Assembly: GCF_002847285.1 (NCBI RefSeq)
Contig: NZ_CP025407.1
Coordinates: 4,372,501 to 4,436,500 of the forward strand
Direction: 5' to 3'
Source: Streptomyces sp. CMB-StM0423
GTDB lineage: Bacteria > Actinomycetota > Actinomycetes > Streptomycetales > Streptomycetaceae
DNA length: 64,000 nucleotides
This document shows positions 57,537 to 64,000 of this stretch, piece by piece. The notes below the pieces were generated by a model. That model was given only the letters and a program-made list of their open reading frames with translations, was not told the DNA's origin and searched no databases. Positions within the stretch are counted from its first letter, which is position 1. Each line of letters opens with the position of its first letter. Made by a program: the position numbers and the translations under genes.

Positions 57537-58103
57537 ATGACCGGGAGCATCCGCATCGGACCGCGCCACCGCCCCGCCGGGCGGCTGTTCGCGGTGCTGG
57601 TGCTCGCGGTGCTGGCGGGCGTGCTGGGCATGCACGCGCTGGGACCCGGCGGTGCGCCGGCCGCGGAGCGGCCGACGGCCATGGCGTCCGGCCACGGCGG
57701 GCCGAAGGCGCCGGCGTCCATGACGGCGCAGACGCCTCTGCCGGCCGCCGGGGCGCAGGAGGCCACCGCGGGGCACGTACCGGCGGGGCAGGCCCCCGAG
57801 GCGTACGTACGGGCCGCTCAGACCCCCGCGTCCCCCGCGTCCCACGCGCCTGTGGAACAGACCCCCGTCGCCGCGCCCGCCGGTGACGCCTGCTCCCATA
57901 CCGACGGGGGCTCCGGGCATCCCGCTCACGCCGACCGTACGTGTGCCGCCGCCGGTACGGCGTCCGCGTACGCGCCGCCCGCCCTCGCCGACGCCCTGCC
58001 CGGCGCTCCCGCCGCCGCGCCCGTGCGGATAGCCGGGTCCGCGGCCGGGCTGCCGGACCGGGCGCCGCCGGATCTCGCCGAGCTGCAACTCCTGCGGATA
58101 TAG
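57537..58103 (+). CDS. DUF6153-like His/Cys-containing membrane protein
   Basis: The 188-residue protein has an N-terminal helix (LFAVLVLAVLAGVLGMHALGPGG), an Ala/Pro/Thr-rich middle and a CSHTDGGSGHPAHADRTCAAAGTASAYAPPALADAL segment, the typical DUF6153 signature, with His and Cys suitable for metal binding. It is followed by a DUF305 lipoprotein; the two are often neighbours in Streptomyces. A role in metal handling is inference from residues and from the ArsR/ATPase neighbours. Confidence 0.75.
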   Translation: MTGSIRIGPRHRPAGRLFAVLVLAVLAGVLGMHALGPGGAPAAERPTAMASGHGGPKAPASMTAQTPLPAAGAQEATAGHVPAGQAPEAYVRAAQTPASPASHAPVEQTPVAAPAGDACSHTDGGSGHPAHADRTCAAAGTASAYAPPALADALPGAPAAAPVRIAGSAAGLPDRAPPDLAELQLLRI

Positions 58104-58236
58104 CGGCGGCCCGCACGGCATCCCCGTACGACCCTCGTACGCCGCCCTGTGAAGGGCCCGTGCCGTGCTGCCGCATGCCCTGACATCCGTACGTTCCGCG
58201 CGCCCACACCGGCGCGCGCGAAGGAGTTGCACAGTC

Positions 58237-58860
58237 ATGATCCGCACACGTTCCCTGTTCCGCCGCGGCGCCGCGGTGGCGACCGCCGGCGCGGTCGCCC
58301 TCCTCCTCGCCGCCTGCGGCGGCAACGACGACGAGTCGGGAGACGACGGCAAGAGCGGCGCTTCCGCGTCCGGCCCCGCCGCCTCCCAGGAGGAGCACAA
58401 CGACGCCGACGTCACCTTCGCGAAGGGGATGATCCCCCACCACCGCCAGGCCGTGGAGATGGCCGACCTCGCGCCCGACCGGGCCGCGTCCGACGAGGTG
58501 AAGAAGCTCGCCGCGGACATCAAGAAGGCCCAGGACCCGGAGATCGAGACGCTCTCCGGCTGGCTCACCTCCTGGGGCGAAGAGGTCCCCGCGGAAGGCG
58601 GGATGGACCACTCCATGCACGGCTCCGCCGGCGGCATGATGTCCGCCGAGGACATGGAGACCCTGGAGAAGGCGAAGGGCGCCGCGTTCGACACCGCCTT
58701 CACGGAGATGATGATCGAGCACCACGAGGGTGCCGTCGCCATGGCCGAGACCGAGCAGGCGGACGGTTCGTACGCGCCCGCGAAGGAGATGGCCGGGCAG
58801 ATCATCAGCTCCCAGGAAGCCGAGATCGACGCGATGACGTCGATGCTCGACAAGGTCTGA
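58237..58860 (+). CDS. DUF305 lipoprotein
   Basis: The 207-residue protein has a lipobox LLLAACGG (Cys about 28) and the DUF305 four-helix fold with two H-rich motifs: DADVTFAKGMIPHHRQAVEMADLA and FDTAFTEMMIEHHEGAVAMAETE. DUF305 proteins are ferritin-like and copper or metal associated. A Met/His-rich stretch (GGMDHSMHGSAGGMMS) supports metal binding. AAGGAG precedes the ATG. Confidence 0.9.
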   Translation: MIRTRSLFRRGAAVATAGAVALLLAACGGNDDESGDDGKSGASASGPAASQEEHNDADVTFAKGMIPHHRQAVEMADLAPDRAASDEVKKLAADIKKAQDPEIETLSGWLTSWGEEVPAEGGMDHSMHGSAGGMMSAEDMETLEKAKGAAFDTAFTEMMIEHHEGAVAMAETEQADGSYAPAKEMAGQIISSQEAEIDAMTSMLDKV

Positions 58861-58875
58861 CCGCGGTGTGCGCGC

Positions 58876-58898
58876 AGGGCGGGCGCCGTGCCCGCCCT
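58876..58898. terminator. Terminator between converging genes
   Basis: AGGGCGGGC and its exact complement enclose a 5-base loop between the DUF305 gene and the minus-strand membrane protein, overlapping the latter's stop codon. Confidence 0.7.
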
Positions 58899-59382
58899 AC
58901 GCGTACCGCAGCGCCCGCCGCCGGCCCGACACGATGGCGATGAGCGAGACGCTCAGCGTGAGGACGTACGCCGCGAACGCCCAGGCCGCGGGGGACCACG
59001 AGGTGATCGCCGCCGCGTCGGCCGCCACGGCGAACACCACGGCCGGCGCCGCCTCGCCGAGCCCCAGCCACACCCCGAGCGCGGCGCCGGCGGCGACCGC
59101 GCAGGCGAGGTCGAAGGCCCCGAGCCGCGCCAGGTTCCGCCGGGTGCACACCCCGGTCACCACGACCACCAGCGGCCCGGCCCCCGCCACCAGCGTCTGC
59201 ACCGCCGGCAGCCCCACACCGGAGTCGAGCTGCGCGGAGAACGCGATCAGCGGCACCGCAGCCCACAGCGACCACGTCACGAGGTTCGGCCGCACGGTGC
59301 CGCGCACGATGGCGAAGGCGTACCGGACACTGCCCGCCATCCCGAGCACGGCACTGACGAACACCCAGCGCGGATCGATCAC
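58897..59382 (-). CDS. Hypothetical five-helix membrane protein
   Basis: The 161-residue protein starts with a GTG at 59382 behind GGAGGGG. Five hydrophobic segments are seen (FVSAVLGMAGSVRYAFAIV; LVTWSLWAAVPLIAFSAQL; TLVAGAGPLVVVVTGV; AFDLACAVAAGAALGVWLGL; WAFAAYVLTLSVSLIAIV). The pattern of repeated helix pairs resembles small PnuC- or SWEET-like proteins, but I do not assign it. A 23-base gap separates it from the DUF5685-like gene, so an operon is likely. Confidence 0.7.
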   Translation of the reverse strand: MIDPRWVFVSAVLGMAGSVRYAFAIVRGTVRPNLVTWSLWAAVPLIAFSAQLDSGVGLPAVQTLVAGAGPLVVVVTGVCTRRNLARLGAFDLACAVAAGAALGVWLGLGEAAPAVVFAVAADAAAITSWSPAAWAFAAYVLTLSVSLIAIVSGRRRALRYA

Positions 59383-59405
59383 CCGAGACCCCTCCGTCCC
59401 CCGGT

Positions 59406-60449
59406 CTAGCAACTGCAGTCGCAGCAACCGCAGCAGTCGCAGCAGTCGCCGTCGCAGCCACAGCCGTCGCAGCCGCCGCAGTCGCAGTTGCTGTGCTTCT
59501 CCTCCTTCTCTTCCTCCTTCTCTCCCTCTGCTCCCTGCCCCAGCGGTACGAACTCCGGTGGCGGGGGGCCGAACTGGCCGCCCGCGTGGGCGAAGGTGCG
59601 GCGGACCGCCCGCTCCAGCTCGCCCACCAGCAGGGCGCGGACCAGCCGGTCGTCGGTGAACTCCGCGTCCGCCAGGGCGAGTGCGACGCCGCGGGTCGCG
59701 TCGTCGCACAACTGCCGGACCCGGGCGGGGGGCGTGGCCGTCGCCGTGATCGGGTTCCACGCGCCCGTACGGCGGTCGTCGTCCGCGTCCTGTACGGCGT
59801 CCAGCAGGTGTGCGACCCGGCCGAAGAGGCGGCCGGCCTCTTCCAGCGCCGCCGCGTTCCCGGGCCGGCCCGCCAGCGTCGCGGTGTGTGCGAACGCCGC
59901 CGCCGTCGCCAGTTCCGTCGGCTCCGTCACCACCAGCAGGGACGTGCCGGGCCCCGCCAGCGCCTCCACCTCCCGCTGCCGCTCCACCGCCTCGACGAGC
60001 ACCCCGGTGTCGAACCCCAGCCCGGCGCCGCCCCGGGCCCCGGCCGCCTCCCAGCCCCCGGCCATCCGCCGCGCCGGGGCGGCCAGCACCGGCCGCGCCA
60101 GGGCCCCGTCGCCGTCGGCGACGTGGTCGCGGATCTTCGCCGAGGCCAGCAGGAGCGACACCACCGCCGCCAGTTGCGCCCCCTCGCCGTGCGCCACCTC
60201 CGCCCGCCGCATCCGGCGCAGCGGGCACGGGCCCGCGGTGCGCCAGCCGCCGCCGGCCTTGCCCTCCGCCGGGGCGGCCTGCGCGTCGTACAGCACCGAT
60301 ATCAGCAGCCCGTCGTGGTTGGTGGCCGCCCGCGCGACCTGCCCGCCCTGGCCGCGCAGCGCCAGGCACAGCCCGCAGAGGTGCCCCAGCCACTCCTTCG
60401 CGAGCCCCTTCGGCAGCCGGCAGCGGCACGGCCGAATGATGCCGAACAT
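59406..60449 (-). CDS. DUF5685-like protein with extremely Cys-rich C-terminus
   Basis: The 347-residue protein begins MFGIIRPCRCRLPKGLAKEWLGHLCGLCLALRGQGGQVARAATNHDGLLISVLYDAQ, the typical DUF5685 start with C-x-C and C-x2-C cysteines. A long helical middle leads to a charged linker (GEKEEEKEEK) and a 26-residue tail in which Cys makes up nearly half of the residues (CDCGGCDGCGCDGDCC-type). The family function is not known; the tail could bind metals or clusters or act as a substrate for modification. Confidence 0.8.
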   Translation of the reverse strand: MFGIIRPCRCRLPKGLAKEWLGHLCGLCLALRGQGGQVARAATNHDGLLISVLYDAQAAPAEGKAGGGWRTAGPCPLRRMRRAEVAHGEGAQLAAVVSLLLASAKIRDHVADGDGALARPVLAAPARRMAGGWEAAGARGGAGLGFDTGVLVEAVERQREVEALAGPGTSLLVVTEPTELATAAAFAHTATLAGRPGNAAALEEAGRLFGRVAHLLDAVQDADDDRRTGAWNPITATATPPARVRQLCDDATRGVALALADAEFTDDRLVRALLVGELERAVRRTFAHAGGQFGPPPPEFVPLGQGAEGEKEEEKEEKHSNCDCGGCDGCGCDGDCCDCCGCCDCSC

Positions 60450-60588
60450 GCGTCTCCCCTCCCACGGTCCACGTGTCCAGTGGAGGACGAGGCTACGCGC
60501 GGCACGGTTCGCCCGCGGTGACGCGCGGTAACGCTGTGGGGCCCGCCGGCCAAGTGCGTGATGTAGGCAGGGGTTGAAGGGATCACAC

Positions 60589-60864
60589 ATGGTCAGCAGC
60601 TCGGCTGGGGCGGTCCGCCGGATCGGCACGGATCCCCAGGCGGTCGAGGCGTTCTACCACGCGCCGCCCGCCCCGGGCCCCGCGGTCGCGTCCGACGTCG
60701 TGATCCCGGTGATCCTCCGCGTGGCCGGGCGGGAGCTGCGGCTGTTCTCCACGATCACCACGTGCGGCACGCCGGTGGACATCACGCTGGCCGAGGTCGC
60801 CATCGAGTCGTACCACCCCGCGGACGCCGGGACCGCCGCCCACTTCGAGGGCCCGGGTACCTGA
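60589..60864 (+). CDS. Small protein with regulator-like C-terminal segment
   Basis: The 91-residue product starts at an ATG after GAAGGGA. Its early part (IGTDPQAVEAFYHA) recalls the beginning of ECF sigma factors, while the later part (LRLFSTITTCGTPVDITLAEVAIESYHPADAGTA) resembles the end of MmyB-like XRE regulators. It lacks a DNA-binding domain. It may be a chimera left by recombination or an accessory protein for the operon that starts 190 bases downstream. Confidence 0.45.
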   Translation: MVSSSAGAVRRIGTDPQAVEAFYHAPPAPGPAVASDVVIPVILRVAGRELRLFSTITTCGTPVDITLAEVAIESYHPADAGTAAHFEGPGT

Positions 60865-61054
60865 GCGCGTCCGCCCGCGTGTCGCAGCTCTGTACCGGAT
60901 CCCCCAGAGTGACCGGCCGGGCACGGGCCGCTGCGCTAGCATCCCCGCAGGTGCCGCGGGTGACTCCGCGGCTGGTGGGGGGGAGTTCCGGGGCCGGCCG
61001 CGGCGAGTGCGCGGCGACGGCAGGCTTCCCTGTCGTCGACTGGGGGGTTGATGC

Positions 61055-62341
61055 ATGCCGTTAGGGGCTCTGGGGGATCGTCACGGTGTCGCCGCGCACC
61101 TCACGGACCTCGCCGCGGAACCCGGGCTCGCTTCCCGGCGTGACGAACTCACCGCCCTCGCCGACGCGCTGCGGGGCATCGGCACCAGCGACCTGGAGCC
61201 GTGGACGGAGCTGGACCTGATCGCGGCGTACGCCCGCCCCGAGTCGGTGCACGAGGCGCTGCGCCCGCCACCGCAGCCGCGCTACCTCGCCTGGGTGGAA
61301 GCGGCCCTCGGCGCCCTGGTGTTCGTGCCGCTGCTGCTCACCTGGTTCGGTCTGACCAGGGCCTCCAGCGCGTACGACGCGCTGACCCAGGCCGAGCCCA
61401 AGCAGGCGGAACGCCCCTTCCTCCAGCTCTGGCAGACCGGCTTCGAGGGGCACCTCACCGGCTGGTTCACCTTCGGGCATGTGGTCGCCTCGGCCACTGC
61501 GGTCATCGCCTGCCTGCTGCTCCTCGCGCTGCTGCACGGCTGGGGCCGGGCCGCCGCCGACCGTGCGGAGGAGCAGGCGCGCCACGACGGAGAGCAGCTC
61601 CTCGCCCGGCTGCTGCCCGTGCTCACCCGCGCCCAGCTCCTGCTCAACGAGGAGCGGCTGGGCTCCCCGGCGCGCTTCGCCGCGGAGCTGGGCAAGTCCG
61701 CCGCCAACCTCAACCGGCTGACCAGCAAGGCCGTTTCGACGCAGGAGCGGCTGACGAAGGCGTCCGAGCAGGTCGGCGCGGCCGTACGCGGTGCGGAACG
61801 CCGGCTCGCCGGCGTCGACGCCGCGGTGGCGCCGCTGGAGCAGGCCGCCGCGGGCGTCGCGAAGGCGGTGCTCGACAGCGGGGCGCGGATGAACGGCGCG
61901 CTCGGCGACGTACGCGAGGTCAACGGCGAGATCCGCGACCGGCTCGACCGGGCCGGCGAGCGGGTCGAGGACGCGGTCACCGTCCTGGCCGCGTCCCAGC
62001 GGTCGTTCACGACCAGCACCGAGGTGGCGGCGGACGTCACCGCGCAGACCCTGACGCGGCTCGGGGAGGTCGCGGAGCAGTCGGCGCTGGCGGTCACCGC
62101 GGCGCAGGACACGGCCCGCCGGATCGCCGAGCAGACGGACGCGCTGCACGCGATGGCGGAGAGCGTCACCGAACTGGCGACTTCGGTACGGGCCACGGAG
62201 GTACGGGACTCGGCGGTACGGGCCGCGCCCGCGCCCGTAGCGGATCTCGTGCCCTCGGCGCCGGGGTGGCCCGGCGTTCACGACGACGAGCCCGCCGACC
62301 GGCCGAAGGCCGCCGACCCGGCGGGCGGGGGCGCGCCGTGA
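61055..62341 (+). CDS. Two-TM membrane protein with long coiled coil (ZorA/MotA-like stator partner, putative)
   Basis: The 428-residue protein has an acidic N-terminal helix bundle, two hydrophobic helices (about residues 82-100, ALGALVFVPLLLTWFGL, and 143-163, VVASATAVIACLLLLALLHG) and about 220 residues of heptad-like coiled coil (RAEEQARHDGEQLL to AESVTELATSV) before a Pro-rich tail. This layout is reminiscent of ZorA-type proteins with a long cytoplasmic tail, although typical MotA/ExbB motifs are not obvious. Codon 3 is TTA, so translation may need the bldA tRNA. It overlaps the next gene by 4 bases (GTGA). Confidence 0.7.
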   Translation: MPLGALGDRHGVAAHLTDLAAEPGLASRRDELTALADALRGIGTSDLEPWTELDLIAAYARPESVHEALRPPPQPRYLAWVEAALGALVFVPLLLTWFGLTRASSAYDALTQAEPKQAERPFLQLWQTGFEGHLTGWFTFGHVVASATAVIACLLLLALLHGWGRAAADRAEEQARHDGEQLLARLLPVLTRAQLLLNEERLGSPARFAAELGKSAANLNRLTSKAVSTQERLTKASEQVGAAVRGAERRLAGVDAAVAPLEQAAAGVAKAVLDSGARMNGALGDVREVNGEIRDRLDRAGERVEDAVTVLAASQRSFTTSTEVAADVTAQTLTRLGEVAEQSALAVTAAQDTARRIAEQTDALHAMAESVTELATSVRATEVRDSAVRAAPAPVADLVPSAPGWPGVHDDEPADRPKAADPAGGGAP

Positions 62342-62832
62342 GGTCCGGGCGCCGGTCCGGGCGGCTGCACCCGTTACACCTCGCCGGCTGGCTCTTCGCC
62401 GACGTGCTGCTGGTGCTTGCCCTCATCGCCATGGGCGACCAGGGCGATCCCGCCGCCGCCCGGCAGCCCGCGCCCGGCGCCTCGTCCCCCGGCGCCGAAT
62501 CGCCGAAGCCGTCGCCCAGCCCGTCGGGGCCGCGGGCCGTGGAGCGCAAGCCGGTGAAGATCGCGCTGGAGGCCGACTCCTCGGACCGTACGCGCATCGT
62601 CCAGCAGCTCCGCAAGGCCACCGCGAAGTACGAGGGCCGCCAGGCCGCCATCGTGCTCACCTTCGGCCACCACCAGGACGCCGGGGCCGGCGTCGCCTAC
62701 GCGGGCCGTATCAACTCCCTGCTCGGCGAGGCCCGCCCGCGGATGTTCCGCGGCGCGACCACCCGCGACTTCGTGCTGCTCAGGGGCGGCGGCGGGCGCG
62801 CGGACCTGGAGATCTACTTCTACACCTACTGA
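62338..62832 (+). CDS. ExbD/TolR/MotB-like single-TM protein (putative stator subunit)
   Basis: The 164-residue protein has a short basic N-terminus, a single helix WLFADVLLVLALIAMGDQ that matches the ExbD/TolR proton-channel helix (conserved D-V-L-L-V-L), a Pro/Ser linker and a compact outer domain. The latter ends VLTFGHHQDAGAGVAYAGRINSLLGEARPRMF, in which GHHQDAG resembles the OmpA/MotB start. It should pair with the upstream coiled-coil protein as an ion-driven stator. The assignment rests on the membrane Asp and gene order. Confidence 0.65.
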   Translation: MRSGRRSGRLHPLHLAGWLFADVLLVLALIAMGDQGDPAAARQPAPGASSPGAESPKPSPSPSGPRAVERKPVKIALEADSSDRTRIVQQLRKATAKYEGRQAAIVLTFGHHQDAGAGVAYAGRINSLLGEARPRMFRGATTRDFVLLRGGGGRADLEIYFYTY

Positions 62833-62871
62833 CGCCGACCCCACGGCCACGCTGAACCAGAGGAAACGCCC

Positions 62872-63537
62872 GTGCAGATCCTGCCCTTCTACCTGGTGTG
62901 CGACGAGTCGGGCTCGATGAGCGGCGCGCCCATCGAGGCCATCAACAACGCGCTGCCCGACCTGCACCAGGAGATCAGCACCAACCCCACGGTGGCCGAC
63001 AAGACGCGCTTCGCCCTCATCGGCTTCTCCGACGACGCCAAGGTGCTCCAGCCGCTGGTGGACCTCAGCGAGCTGAGCGACCTGCCCGCGCTCGCCGCCG
63101 GGGGAGTCACGTCGTACGGGCAGGCGTTCCGGGTCCTCCAGGCGTGCATCGAGACGGACGTGACCGACCTGAAGGCCGAGGGCCACGAGGTCTACCGGCC
63201 GGTGGCGTTCTTCCTCTCCGACGGGGTGCCCACCGACGACGGGTGGGAGGAGACGCTGCGGGAGCTGACCGAGTCGCGCTACTGCCCCAAGATCATCGCG
63301 TTCGGCATCGGCGAGGCGGACACCGCCACGATCAGCCGGGTCGCCAACTTCCGCGCGTTCATGCAGCAGGACTCCGCCATCTCGCCCGCCGCCGCGCTGC
63401 GTGAGTTCGCGGCGAGCCTGACCCGGTCCATCGTGCGCTCGGCGAGCAGCATCTCCGCGGACGGCCGCGGCGACTTCACGCTCGCCGTGGACGACACGGT
63501 GCCCGGGTTCCAGACGGTCGCGCTGGACAAGCTCTGA
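62872..63537 (+). CDS. TerY-like vWA-domain protein
   Basis: The 221-residue protein is one von Willebrand A domain with an intact metal-ion-dependent adhesion site: CDESGSMSG (DxSxS), GGVTSYGQAF (Thr) and FLSDGVPTDDG (Asp). Stand-alone cytoplasmic vWA proteins of this type (TerY) pair with PP2C phosphatases and kinases in the TerY-P triad described for tellurite/phage-stress gene neighbourhoods. The next gene is PP2C-like, in line with that. The GTG at 62872 follows GAGGAAACG. Confidence 0.9.
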   Translation: MQILPFYLVCDESGSMSGAPIEAINNALPDLHQEISTNPTVADKTRFALIGFSDDAKVLQPLVDLSELSDLPALAAGGVTSYGQAFRVLQACIETDVTDLKAEGHEVYRPVAFFLSDGVPTDDGWEETLRELTESRYCPKIIAFGIGEADTATISRVANFRAFMQQDSAISPAAALREFAASLTRSIVRSASSISADGRGDFTLAVDDTVPGFQTVALDKL

Positions 63538-63562
63538 CGCGGGGGAGGTTCGGACCGTCACC

Positions 63563-64000
63563 ATGGACCGTCAGACACCGCCGGAGGGCGGTACGCCGCT
63601 CACCCACGGCACGCGCAGCGACGGAGGCAGCGACACAGGCAGCGACGGACTGCTCGAAGGGCTCCCGCCCGAGATCAGGCGCGCCATCATCCAGCCCCGT
63701 CACCAGGCGCCCCCGCCAGAGGCCGACCGCGGCGTGCCCGAGCACGCCGGGCGGCCGCCGAGTTACCCGCCGCGGCCCCTGGGCCTGCCCGCCGTACGCG
63801 ACGGTGACCTGCTCGCCGCCGTGGTGCCCGACAGCGTCGTCGACGGCGCCGAGTTGGGGCCGCTGACCGTCCGGGCCGCGTCCGTACGGGGCGACTCCCA
63901 CCGGTGGCGGGCGGAGTGCCGGCAGGACGCGCTCGGCGTGACCCGGCTCGGCCCGGCGGGCGACGGGGGCGGGGCCGGGCTGCAGGACTTCGCCGGCAGC
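63563..64000 (+). CDS. PP2C-family protein phosphatase (N-terminal part; continues beyond window)
   Basis: An ATG at 63563 opens a frame that stays open to the right edge (146 codons). After a Pro-rich leader of about 95 residues, PLTVRAASVRGDSHRWRAECRQDALGVTRLG matches the first strand and the G-x-x-H...QDA motif of PP2C_2 phosphatases that accompany TerY-like vWA proteins. The metal-binding Asp motifs lie outside the window. It is 25 bases from the vWA gene and clearly in the same operon. Confidence 0.7.
   Translation, partial: MDRQTPPEGGTPLTHGTRSDGGSDTGSDGLLEGLPPEIRRAIIQPRHQAPPPEADRGVPEHAGRPPSYPPRPLGLPAVRDGDLLAAVVPDSVVDGAELGPLTVRAASVRGDSHRWRAECRQDALGVTRLGPAGDGGGAGLQDFAGS

Overview
The window is about 64 kb of very GC-rich actinobacterial chromosome, most likely Streptomyces or a close relative. 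The signs are strong third-position GC bias, GTG starts and 4-base stop/start overlaps, dense LysR/TetR/MarR/ArsR/XRE/LuxR regulators, paired XRE and RsbW-like ATPase genes, a DtxR/DmdR-type iron box, twin-arginine and lipoprotein exports, and scarce TTA codons. I see no rRNA, tRNA, CRISPR array, intact transposase or prophage.

Layout. 0-12.9 kb: a partial SPFH/band-7 membrane protein, then regulator/transporter pairs arranged around visible operators (TetR/phosphotransferase, MarR/DHA2 efflux, LysR/MFS), an Asp-box (BNR) secreted protein, a LuxR-type regulator, a Clp-N/HTH protein and a metallophosphoesterase. 13.0-14.4 kb: a non-coding block of composite repeats. 14.6-17.3 kb: an RsbW-like ATPase, a small partner, an XRE-TPR regulator and a broken PIN-like gene. 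17.3-23.2 kb: a kdp potassium ATPase operon (kdpC, B, A, F plus a 27-residue micro-ORF) and two overlapping crcB fluoride-channel genes. 23.4-31.8 kb: a Cmx-type chloramphenicol exporter, an FAD oxidoreductase, a copper-box-controlled His-rich protein, a metal-sensing ArsR with an MFS exporter, a GNAT and a VapBC pair. 31.8-46.2 kb: a cobalamin riboswitch ahead of a FhuF-like [2Fe-2S] protein, photolyase, STAS/sigma-B-type sigma factor with a frameshifted PAP2-lipid kinase, membrane proteins, an SRPBCC/ArsR pair, and an iron-box-controlled siderophore ABC importer.

46.5-50.8 kb: apolipoprotein N-acyltransferase, an MFS remnant, a Tat-exported beta-propeller protein, a secreted phospholipase A2 and an RsbW/XRE remnant pair. 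51.4-52.6 kb: a second copy of the composite repeat block, inverted relative to the first and about 38 kb away. 53.6-60.5 kb: an MFS transporter, a P1B-4-like metal ATPase divergent from its ArsR sensor, DUF6153 and DUF305 proteins, and a DUF5685-like protein with a very Cys-rich tail.

61.0-64.0 kb (running off the edge): a compact operon of a two-TM long-coiled-coil protein, an ExbD/TolR/MotB-like stator-type protein, a TerY-like vWA protein and the start of a PP2C phosphatase. This looks like an ion-driven membrane stator module wired to a vWA/PP2C phospho-signalling module. Its first gene carries a TTA codon at codon 3, which suggests bldA control.

Common themes are metal and ion homeostasis (K, F, Cu, Ni/Co/Zn, Fe, B12) and stress signalling. 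The two most notable unexplained items are the 61-64 kb operon and the duplicated non-coding repeat element.
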